Notes under the pieces: model-generated
Told to the model about the DNA's origin: nothing
The model's input: the letters and a program-made list of their open reading frames with translations, nothing else
Databases searched by the model: none
Shown here: positions 11,301 through 17,165 of the stretch, piece after piece
Numbering within the stretch: position 1 is the stretch's first letter
Layout of the letters: each line of letters starts with the position of its first letter
NCBI RefSeq assembly: GCF_003461625.1
Contig: NZ_QTXL01000004.1
Location: 313 to 64,312, forward strand
From: Clostridium sp. AF15-31
GTDB lineage: Bacteria; Bacillota; Clostridia; Lachnospirales; Lachnospiraceae
DNA length: 64,000 nucleotides
Direction of reading: 5' to 3'
Program-made: the position numbers and the translations under genes

Positions 11301-13627
11301 CTACAGGTACAGAGGGAGATGATTCCGTTTATATCAGAGGCGGTGCAACAGTAAGCGTAACTGTAACAGGCACACCGATTGATGACCTGACAGTGGATGC
11401 GATCAAATACGGTTCTTCTGACAGCTCGATGACAAAGAGTGATGATACAAGCTGGACAGCAAATATGCCATATGAACCAACTGTATTTACCGTAAGTATG
11501 GCAAGCGATACAGCAACAGCGATCACACTGGATAAAGAAGAGGATTCTGTAGACACAGCAGTTGTGGGTGTTGCAACAACAGCAGATCATCCACTATATG
11601 ATCTGACAGCTTTAAAAATCTCAAATGATATTGACAATGCGACAGCAAAGGTTACATATTCATTGGCAAAAGGATCGTATCTTCCTTCCGGCCTGGAATT
11701 AAAGAATGGAAAGATCTATGGAACACCAAAGCAGGCTTCTGATTCATCACAGATCGTGACCGTTAAAGTATGTGGAAAGAATCAGACAGTTGCAGCATTT
11801 AAACTGATATTTACCAAGGTTGCCAAAGGAACTCCTGTTATGGACACACCGGACACATGTGTTGGTGTGGCAGGTAAGACATTGGAGAGTGTGACTCTTC
11901 CGAAAGCAAAGAAAGGTAATTATCAGTGGGTTGATAAGACAACTGTGATTGAAAAGGCAGGAACAGCGGAATATGATGCATATTTTATTCCGACAGATAT
12001 TACAAATTATGACTGGAGCAAGGCAGATATAGCAGAAGATGCTTATGAAGTGCTGGCAAATGGATCTGTAAGGATCAAAGTAAAGATCACGGTGAAAGCA
12101 GACAAACAGATTCCGGAATATAAGGTTCCGACAGATCTGAAGGGAATCTATGGACAGACACTTGCAGATGTAACCATTCCGGAGACGGAAGAAGGAACAT
12201 TTGCATGGGTGGATGACAGTATGTCTCTTGGAGAGGCAGGAAGCCATTCATTTAAGGCAACATATATTCCGAAAAATGAAGATGTCTATGAAGTAGTACA
12301 GGATGTTGTAATTACTGTAACAGTCGAACCTGCAAAAGCGGAATTTACATCTACGCTTGATACATTAACTGTGAAAAAGGGAACTGTATTAGGTGATGTA
12401 GAACTTCCGGATGTTGATGGTGGTTATTATTACTGGTATACAGCAAAGACAACCGTCATAAATGAATCCGGAGATTACAAGGTGTGTTATAAGCCGAATG
12501 ATATTACAAATTATGACTGGACAGAGAACCCTGGATGGAGTAATGCTCATAAGGGTATTATCGTGACAGTGAAGATAACGGTGCAGAGTGAACATGCACA
12601 TACACTTGTATGGAAATCAGATGCTGCACAGCATTGGCAGGAATGTGAATGTGGTGAGAAGACAGAGAAAGCTGCTCATACATTTAATGCAGGTGAGATC
12701 ACAAAGACACCGACAACGACTGCAACAGGTATTAAGACATACGAATGTGAGGTGTGTGGATATCAGAAGCAGGAAGTCCTGCCGAAGAAGGAAGATACCA
12801 CACCAGGTAAGCCAACACCGACACCGGATAAGCCAACACCGACACCGGATAAACCGGTGGTAACAGATATCAGTAAGGCAGCAAGTAAGACAGTTATTTC
12901 CGGAATTAAGTCAACGGTGACCTATACAGGAAAGACGTTAAAACAGAGTAAACTTACAGTTACGGTCAACGGCAAGAAACTGTCAGCTAAGACGGATTAT
13001 ACAGTTAAGTATAAGAATAATAAGAATATTGGTAAGGCAACGATCACTATTACCGGTAAGGGTAATTATAAGGGAACTGTAAAGAAGACATTCCAGATTA
13101 AAGTTTCCAAGAAGAAGGCGTATGTTGTCAAAGACATTAAGTACAAAGTAACCAAGGATGCAAAGAATGGAAAAGGTACTGTAAAGGTAGTTGGAAGTAC
13201 AAAGAAGAAGAACAAGAAATATAAGAAATTGAAAATTGCAAATACTGTTCAGATCGGTGGTGTGACGTATAAGATTACTGCTATTGAAAAGAAGGCATTT
13301 GCAAATTATAAGTACCTGACCAGCGTTCAGATCGGTGATAAAGTTACAAAGATTAGCGATCAGGCATTCTACGGATGCAAGGCACTTACAAATATTGAGA
13401 TTGGTAAGAGTGTGACTACGATTGGTAAGAGTTCATTTGCAAAATGTAAAAAACTGAAACAAATTACATTTAAAACAAAGAAACTGAATAAGGTCGGAAA
13501 GAAGGCATTTAAGGGAATCGATAAAAAAGTAGTTGTAAATGTGCCGAAAAAGCAGTATAAGAAATATGTAAGTCTTATGAAGAAAGGAAATGTTCCATCA
13601 AAAGTAACTTACAAAAAAGTAAAGTAG
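5348..13627 (+). CDS. Giant secreted three-repeat surface protein with BspA-like C-terminus
   Basis: A 2759-residue secreted protein. ATG 5348 has GGAGG five bases upstream; the ATG at 5336 overlaps that site and is unlikely. Residues 1-29 are a signal peptide ending SVQA. Three long units follow, opening near residues 60, 971 and 1470 with I-x-LNG/KG-x-S and a calcium-loop-like D-x-N-x-DG motif. Each then has a long beta-rich region of YG/G-S repeats and closes with a He_PIG-like domain (YDL...LP-x-GL...GTP) near 851-950, 1351-1450 and 2058-2160. Next come Ig-like domains (2161-2412), a Cys/His segment with ECECG (about 2415-2480), a TPTPDKP linker, another Ig-like domain (2511-2587) and lysine-rich LRR_5 repeats to the end. 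No LPXTG or choline-binding motif is seen. A role in adhesion or glycan interaction is inference. Confidence 0.85.
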   Translation: MRKRNMRGYVAALALTAGLCMTQGLSVQAATDVQGDSGSDQEYEAADPSKGVTYVKNDAGSTMGIDLNGNSVIIRKSDKSTSQSTYINIYNDKNRNGELDEGESAFELDGSADILYPGMPVYGLYEQKSDRPLAITLDGVELGSVYGVYGGCIETGSDSAALIVRALNKADLKVLTAAEKSEVKGDVELQFVDTSVSSGPLYIGKTAQISGNVSLSLNGGSYYMLNALASGSTVQKNVDVKLRNVSFTGTDTSGIVLSGSTVNGDVNFDADGIDVSSQSEFHVLNSGSVNDLTASLKNYTGKGWTFYGTNNSAVKGNLDVKILGGSGTFANIYGTYSSGIYGHASIQIEGCICSGAIMGSSSECSFISRGSENDGYTVDVAIKNCKVNGIVYGLSGVKQIYSLKLTMQDIDGGSASIYGYQSGSANVTGPADISLDNCKGYSIYGYSGYTSENYKTVAAQKISVTNCTANWSIYMVYNGYFGDDCIINSSKNIWSAYTGFYYAKADKNVIFTSEHENDSTILDENGQPVIDSNSSAGSSTYYMLQGATINGDFTADVTSIRCKAMQPLSSSTIYGNSDFTIRDSEVFGSSNDTVQFASYATSSDEHHVNVQIENTDFSAMSSLRFSNTLADNTKLTMTVKDDCKLPSTCYVIPNTNETGSAIITIGNDIYYGGTVVLNEDVSADNVYFGNYANYSTALAIIQVSENVTVTAKEHLYITSSTKLLNKGTIKANAIKSLTSSNPKIYLNGGQIDAEENAAEIYYPIKLAYNKNAGAVSTGSGETISLDPGVYYGKNEQSISVYISTSIGYQMKSAIVKKDSETTGSELAVSGYNYSFDMPDESVTIVVTFEGLPITIKKAAADPCAVINKEYTSEAPLYDLTRLVIINDAKEGTVQYKEDTTYDLPQGLKIEDGKIIGTPTVLYENGKQTDIHVTGKNGTEAVLKLNVIVSTKQQVQESTSERLTIDEEKKEINLNGTSAVIQEMKLADSATVTGIYADDNQDGKPDGKSAMYSADLSDYVIKGVDRQNSDRSVRITMLSGSVGTIYGAYNSQMSYTDSDAVVVDVQGGTVNNVYGLGSGASLDGCVAVKTGKNATVGTAAIKDASYAFFAGSLLDKAGAITLDKKYVVNELLSGDSLAVKEFATIIANARVELTGTFTLERGTECTINKGVKADKFTTNGNLSKIWFHDNCEFGSFKPNYCWVTIEEDAKLTADDIKAQNTSGKIIHKGVVSGKTFNSTAKWLVIGSFAEDTDISDWSKLYFKVTATSNMEGITGYSSAEDFGWSDSEDGNGLDYYLPGNTTQNITYVDVPGYTAVLSVNGGEAVEGDANGRCTLTFPQEKSEIYVEYIAKQITCTKQYSDPVVVKDAEYTAEDPAYDLNQLKLENDTSLRYGSSKKYRIKAGSKLPDGLILQDGKVVGTPADTAETTETIFRITGRNGSEAECKVVFTVEEAGYKVTDLTKELDVKEYSDIDLKGHSVVIMPDASDGSGKKVSIYPDDNHDGIADSGRALKIGGKTSYDLSSRSIYGYKDNTPYEGDISIYMYGGSIGGLFGAGTSSTGTAQAKVDGTVSLYVKDGTISYRTAGAYNADVKKVEFYATGGSFYQYVYGLQEASADDLIFHFTDKAHMAQTPSRETYSMYFAKSGTVRNNADIRIGASGSQVAFADYKNSMISNKSNSYGFYESTIQGNATFDVVGNWSLGSKSKSWFLNDSTVKGDVDITLDTTSFGISNSTGTDLGGSVLVYKGSVGNITITDKTGCSNYVVAAQCTVNNIVGKRTVAGASRGVVTYLYQDSSYTLNGGLYAEDYQDVYVGGTYTINKDVTTRDLHVLDKADITIADGTTVTYTGDAELNGSITNHGSFYCKGDKYSDTTVSGTFTNTGDVSLLTATTLTLNTTARFINKADASLCFGKLKNGGTIINDGVLDQTVNAASIGDGYILTSTKPDMYRTYSNIYYKAELEYPEFCFEEGTDAPVTLAASTESNMKTTGTEGDDSVYIRGGATVSVTVTGTPIDDLTVDAIKYGSSDSSMTKSDDTSWTANMPYEPTVFTVSMASDTATAITLDKEEDSVDTAVVGVATTADHPLYDLTALKISNDIDNATAKVTYSLAKGSYLPSGLELKNGKIYGTPKQASDSSQIVTVKVCGKNQTVAAFKLIFTKVAKGTPVMDTPDTCVGVAGKTLESVTLPKAKKGNYQWVDKTTVIEKAGTAEYDAYFIPTDITNYDWSKADIAEDAYEVLANGSVRIKVKITVKADKQIPEYKVPTDLKGIYGQTLADVTIPETEEGTFAWVDDSMSLGEAGSHSFKATYIPKNEDVYEVVQDVVITVTVEPAKAEFTSTLDTLTVKKGTVLGDVELPDVDGGYYYWYTAKTTVINESGDYKVCYKPNDITNYDWTENPGWSNAHKGIIVTVKITVQSEHAHTLVWKSDAAQHWQECECGEKTEKAAHTFNAGEITKTPTTTATGIKTYECEVCGYQKQEVLPKKEDTTPGKPTPTPDKPTPTPDKPVVTDISKAASKTVISGIKSTVTYTGKTLKQSKLTVTVNGKKLSAKTDYTVKYKNNKNIGKATITITGKGNYKGTVKKTFQIKVSKKKAYVVKDIKYKVTKDAKNGKGTVKVVGSTKKKNKKYKKLKIANTVQIGGVTYKITAIEKKAFANYKYLTSVQIGDKVTKISDQAFYGCKALTNIEIGKSVTTIGKSSFAKCKKLKQITFKTKKLNKVGKKAFKGIDKKVVVNVPKKQYKKYVSLMKKGNVPSKVTYKKVK

Positions 13628-13687
13628 AGTATCCAAATACATGTGACTATGTATATGGAAGGCGATAATTACATAACATAAGGTGAA

Positions 13688-13776
13688 AGGCCACCGGATC
13701 ATCGGATGCCAGTTCATAGAATCTCTGAGTGACGGAGTTGTATGGAATGCAGAAGATATCGGTGGTCTTTTCTTTT
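13688..13776 (+). promoter_or_regulatory. Long structured leader/terminator hairpin ahead of sdaAB
   Basis: A closing stem of about 10 bp pairs 13688-13697 with 13759-13768 and is followed by TTTCTTTT. Inside it is a second extended stem (TTCATA with TATGGAA, and AA-CTC with GAGTT) and a TGAGTGACG apical loop. It may simply terminate transcription from the giant gene. Its size and internal structure and its place 18 bp before the sdaAB start also fit a regulated attenuator for serine catabolism. It matches no riboswitch or T-box consensus I know. Confidence 0.5.
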
Positions 13777-13793
13777 AACAGGAAGGTGGCAGA

Positions 13794-14456
13794 ATGAGTA
13801 TTTTTGATATTGTAGGTCCGGTCATGGTCGGACCGTCCAGCTCGCATACGGCAGGTGCAGTAAGGATCGGATATATCTGTTATAAGCTGATGGATGAACC
13901 CATCCGAAAGGTAGAGATCGGGTTATACGGATCGTTTCTGGCGACAGGAAAAGGACATGGTACAGACAAGGCACTGGTCGCCGGACTTCTCGGAATGAAG
14001 CCGGATGATATCCGAGTGCCGCAGAGCTTTGAACTGGCAAAAGAGGCAGGTATGGAATTCTCCTTTTATGAAGCAAAGCTTGCACATGCAAATCCGAATA
14101 CAGTCGCACTTCATATGACAGGTGAAAGTGGCAGAGAGCTTGATATCGTAGCGGAATCGGTTGGTGGCGGGCGAATCCGCATTTGTAAGATCGATGGACT
14201 GGATGCGAATTTCAGTGGAGATTACCCGACACTGATCGTACACAACTTAGATCAGCCGGGACATGTGACGGAGGTTACATCTATGCTCGGTCATAAATCC
14301 ATCAATATTGCGACCATGCAGCTCTATCGTGCCTGTCCGGGCGGACATGCGGTCATGGTTTTAGAGTGTGATCAGGAGGTTCCGAAGGAATCATTAAAAT
14401 GGCTGGAGCATCTGGAAGGAATCCTTAAGGTAACATATCTGAGTTTGAAGGAATAG
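13794..14456 (+). CDS. sdaAB: L-serine ammonia-lyase, iron-sulfur-dependent, beta subunit
   Basis: A 220-residue beta subunit of the two-subunit iron-sulfur L-serine dehydratase, which deaminates L-serine to pyruvate and ammonia in the cytoplasm. The family signature PSSSHTAGAVRIG appears at residues 13-25, and an ACT domain occupies about residues 148-220 (starting HNLDQPGHV), usually a site for amino-acid sensing. AGGAAGG precedes the ATG. The alpha subunit follows after 15 bp with its own ribosome binding site, so the pair is one operon. A long leader hairpin lies directly upstream. Confidence 0.95.
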   Translation: MSIFDIVGPVMVGPSSSHTAGAVRIGYICYKLMDEPIRKVEIGLYGSFLATGKGHGTDKALVAGLLGMKPDDIRVPQSFELAKEAGMEFSFYEAKLAHANPNTVALHMTGESGRELDIVAESVGGGRIRICKIDGLDANFSGDYPTLIVHNLDQPGHVTEVTSMLGHKSINIATMQLYRACPGGHAVMVLECDQEVPKESLKWLEHLEGILKVTYLSLKE

Positions 14457-14471
14457 AAAGGAAGAGAAAGA

Positions 14472-15335
14472 ATGGCATTTTCATCTTTGGCAGAAATAGA
14501 CAGTTATATGAAGGAGAATACATGTGAGTTCTGGGAGGCGGTGATCCGCGAAGAAGCGCGGGATTCGCAACAGCCGAAAATGGATATCGTAAACCGGATG
14601 ACACAGATGTACCGCGCAATGAAGGAGGCAGATGAAGCTTATGATGATACGCTGACGTCACATAGTGGTCTGTCCGGTAAAAATGGTAAGAGGATGGCAG
14701 ATTATGCTGCAACACACAAATGTATGTGTGGTGAATTTGGCGGAGCAGTTATGGCACGGGCAATCAAGATGGCGGAGAGCAATGCCTGTATGAAGCGGAT
14801 CGTTGCAGCACCGACGGCAGGCTCCTGTGGTGTTGTGCCTGCGATATTGATCACATATGAAAGAATGACGAATACTTCGGAAAATGATATGGTGAAGGCT
14901 TTATTTGTGGCAGCAGGAATCGGTGATGTGATCGCAAGACGGGCAAGCATATCAGGCGCAAGAGGAGGCTGCCAGGCAGAGATCGGAGCATCGTCGGCTA
15001 TGGCGGCGGGCGCGCTTGCATGGTTAAAAAGCGGCAGCAGTCATCTGATCACACAGGCAGCAGCAATGGCGTTAAAGAGTCTGCTTGGACTGGTGTGTGA
15101 TCCGGTAGCAGGACTGGTAGAAGTGCCATGTGTGAAGCGAAGTGCTTCCGGCGCAATGAATGCATTATGTGCAGTAGATATGGCACTTGCAGGAATCGAG
15201 AGTGCCATTCCTGCAGATGAGGTTATTGATGCAATGCGGGAGATCGGTGACCTGATGCACAAGGATCTCCGGGAGACAGGAAAAGGAGGCCTTGCAGCTA
15301 CCGCTACCGGAATTGCGATTGCTGAACGTCTGTAG
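14472..15335 (+). CDS. sdaAA: L-serine ammonia-lyase, iron-sulfur-dependent, alpha subunit
   Basis: A 287-residue alpha subunit carrying the catalytic [4Fe-4S] cluster. Conserved segments with candidate cluster cysteines are visible: KCMCGEFGG (about residue 80), GSCGVVPA (about 118) and CDPVAGLVEVPC (about 210-221). AAGGAAGAG precedes the ATG. It works with the beta subunit at 13794-14456 to convert L-serine to pyruvate and ammonia, feeding fermentation. Length and start agree with the family. Transcription probably ends in the 99-bp gap before the long inverted repeat at 15434, though no T-tract terminator is seen there. Confidence 0.95.
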   Translation: MAFSSLAEIDSYMKENTCEFWEAVIREEARDSQQPKMDIVNRMTQMYRAMKEADEAYDDTLTSHSGLSGKNGKRMADYAATHKCMCGEFGGAVMARAIKMAESNACMKRIVAAPTAGSCGVVPAILITYERMTNTSENDMVKALFVAAGIGDVIARRASISGARGGCQAEIGASSAMAAGALAWLKSGSSHLITQAAAMALKSLLGLVCDPVAGLVEVPCVKRSASGAMNALCAVDMALAGIESAIPADEVIDAMREIGDLMHKDLRETGKGGLAATATGIAIAERL

Positions 15336-15378
15336 AGGTTCTTACATGAATGAGCCTGTGAAATCCTATGGAATAACG

Positions 15379-15408
15379 TTGACAGCCGGTGTGAAATTAT
15401 AGTATATA
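15379..15408 (+). promoter_or_regulatory. Promoter facing long inverted repeat A
   Basis: TTGACA (15379-15384) and TATATA (15403-15408) are spaced 18 bp apart. Transcription would start near 15415 and enter the hairpin element at 15434 almost at once, then the phosphatase gene at 15623. The element could thus be an RNA leader or an independent RNA. Confidence 0.5.
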
Positions 15409-15433
15409 TAATCCAATAGAAAGTGTCGTCTGG

Positions 15434-15600
15434 ATAGAATTGTGCGGTGACTCTGAGACGAGAAGGGTGTAACAGACCTTTCCTTACGCCAGTCCTTAGT
15501 GAGCCGCAAGAAAGCGGCGAACTTAGTACTGTTGCGTAAGGAATAGAACGAGAGTGCGCTGTTACACCCTTCTCGTCTCAGAGCCACCGTACAATTCTAT
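15434..15600. repeat. Long inverted-repeat element A
   Basis: Outer arms of 42 bp (15434-15475 with 15559-15600) match at 40 positions. Nested inside are a perfect 10-bp stem (15480-15489 with 15534-15543), CAGT/ACTG, and a GCCGC-AAGAAA-GCGGC tip. The tip is flanked by TGA-GCC and GGC-GA, the same arrangement seen in the cores of elements B, C and D, though the surrounding bases differ. There is no coding frame of note. It lies between sdaAA and the phosphatase gene, ending 22 bp before that start codon. Confidence 0.85.
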
Positions 15601-15622
15601 AGTATGAGAATAAGGAGACAAC

Positions 15623-16162
15623 ATGGGAAAAGTATTTTTTACAAGACACGGACAGACGATCTGGAACGTGGAGAATAAGATATGCGGTGCAACTGATATT
15701 GAACTTACAGAGCTTGGACATCAACAGGCAGAGGAGCTTGGAAGAAAGCTGGCGGAGGAACAGCCGGGAATCGATGAGATATTATATTCACCGCTTGTTC
15801 GTGCAGCCGAGACTGCCAGACATATATCGGAGATGACAGGAATTCCGATGCGGATGGAGCCGAGATTAAAGGAGCAGAACTTTGGGCGGTTTGAATCAAC
15901 ACCCAGAAATGGAGAAGAATTCATGGAAGCAAAATCCCATTTCCTCGATCATTATGATGGCGGAGAGACGATGATGCATCTGTGCCAGCGTGTCTATAAT
16001 CTGTTAGATGATGTAAAGGCGGAGTCCGATCATAAGACATATCTGCTGGTTGCACATAATGGAATTTCAAGAATCGTGCAGTCATATTTCTATGACATGA
16101 CAAATGAAGAATTCGCGCATTTCGGGATTAAGAACTGCGAGATCCGGGAATATAACTTTTAA
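15623..16162 (+). CDS. Histidine phosphatase / phosphoglycerate-mutase-like protein
   Basis: A 179-residue protein of the histidine phosphatase superfamily. The RHG catalytic motif is at residues 8-10 (TRHGQTIWN), the mid-domain S-P-L-V-RA-x-ETA segment is present, and the second catalytic His is in VAHNGI. These short bacterial members act as phosphatases on small phosphorylated metabolites or as cofactor-dependent mutases; the substrate cannot be read from sequence. AAGGAGA lies seven bases before the ATG. The gene directly follows the long hairpin element A and is closed by a strong terminator. Confidence 0.85.
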   Translation: MGKVFFTRHGQTIWNVENKICGATDIELTELGHQQAEELGRKLAEEQPGIDEILYSPLVRAAETARHISEMTGIPMRMEPRLKEQNFGRFESTPRNGEEFMEAKSHFLDHYDGGETMMHLCQRVYNLLDDVKAESDHKTYLLVAHNGISRIVQSYFYDMTNEEFAHFGIKNCEIREYNF

Positions 16163-16176
16163 ATGAGTCATTCGGT

Positions 16177-16225
16177 AAAAAGCCGGTACTTGTTGATATT
16201 TTTTATCAATAAGTACCGGCTTTTT
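16177..16225 (+). terminator. Strong terminator after the phosphatase gene
   Basis: A 22-bp stem (16177-16198 with 16204-16225) has one G-U pair and a five-T loop, with A-tract and T-tract at its ends. It can work in both directions. Confidence 0.9.
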
Positions 16226-16290
16226 GTATACAAAAACAGAAATTTGACAGTATAATGTTAGAAGAAACTAACTAAAAAACAGATAAAGGG

Positions 16291-16319
16291 TTGACAACGG
16301 CTTATGTATGTGCTATTAA
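16291..16319 (+). promoter_or_regulatory. Promoter of the ABC transporter operon
   Basis: TTGACA (16291-16296), a 17-bp spacer, and TATTAA (16314-16319) lie about 100 bp upstream of the ABC ATPase start. Confidence 0.7.
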
Positions 16320-16324
16320 TCATA

Positions 16325-16346
16325 TGAACAAATAATCAAATGTTCA
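16325..16346 (+). promoter_or_regulatory. Inverted repeat at the transcription start of the ABC operon
   Basis: TGAACA (16325-16330) and TGTTCA (16341-16346) form a palindrome just downstream of the -10 box, a natural place for a repressor operator. No regulator gene is adjacent, so the partner is unknown. Confidence 0.5.
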
Positions 16347-16418
16347 AAGAAAAGAATAAATAATTACACAGCGTTTGAAAGAATATTGTTAGACGAGTTA
16401 AAAAGGAGGAACAGTTAA

Positions 16419-17129
16419 ATGGAAAATCAGAATTTTTTACAGATCAGTGGTCTGAAAAAGAGCTTCGGATCAGGGGAGAACCGAACAGAGGTATTAAGAG
16501 GGCTGGATTTTACAGTGACGAAGGGAGAAATCTGTGTCTTGCTTGGACCATCCGGCTCCGGTAAGTCTACGTTACTGAATATCATAGGCGGAATCGATAA
16601 TGCCGACAGTGGTTATATAGCGATCAATGGGGAAAAAACAGTTGATATGGATGAGAAGACGCTGACACAGTACAGGAGAAAGCATCTTGGATATGTATTC
16701 CAGATGTATAATCTGATCCCGAATCTGAACGTAAAGGAAAATGTAGAGGTTGGTGCATATTTAAGTGATTCACCGCTCGATGTCGATGATATCTTAAAGA
16801 CGCTTGGTTTATATGAGCACAGACATAAGCTTCCGAATCAGTTGTCCGGTGGACAGCAGCAGAGAACATCGATTGGAAGGGCTATTGTTAAGAATCCGGA
16901 TATCCTGCTCTGTGATGAACCGACAGGTGCACTTGATTATAAGACCTCGAAGGAGATCCTGAAGCTGATCGAGGATGTAAATCAGAAATATGGAAATACC
17001 GTTATCATGGTTACACATAATGATGCGATCAAGAATATGGCTGACCGTGTGATCAAGCTGCGTGATGGAATGATCCGTAAGAATATAGTAAATGATGTAA
17101 AGGTTCCTGCAATGGAGCTTGACTGGTAA
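16419..17129 (+). CDS. ABC transporter ATP-binding protein, MacB/LolD type
   Basis: A 236-residue ATPase subunit. Walker A is GPSGSGKST (about residues 44-52), the signature is LSGGQQQR (about 143-150), Walker B is ILLCDEPTGALD and the H-loop is VTH. This pattern belongs to the MacB/LolD/SalX group, which pairs with FtsX-type permeases to export peptides, lipids or drugs or to give resistance to them. AAAGGAGG precedes the ATG. The permease follows after 36 bp. No two-component system adjoins, so the substrate is not indicated. Confidence 0.9.
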   Translation: MENQNFLQISGLKKSFGSGENRTEVLRGLDFTVTKGEICVLLGPSGSGKSTLLNIIGGIDNADSGYIAINGEKTVDMDEKTLTQYRRKHLGYVFQMYNLIPNLNVKENVEVGAYLSDSPLDVDDILKTLGLYEHRHKLPNQLSGGQQQRTSIGRAIVKNPDILLCDEPTGALDYKTSKEILKLIEDVNQKYGNTVIMVTHNDAIKNMADRVIKLRDGMIRKNIVNDVKVPAMELDW

Positions 17130-17165
17130 TACAGAAGTGGCAGAGAGAAAAGGAGAATTTATAAT

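Noticed and set aside
5710..12601. Many minus-strand open frames inside the giant surface gene
   Set aside because: They are antisense shadows of the long repetitive gene; none has a start signal, and all show odd His/Cys/Ser-rich composition.
16246..16258. TTGACAG directly followed by TATAAT
   Set aside because: The two boxes have no spacer, so they cannot form one promoter; the well-spaced pair at 16291-16319 is used instead.
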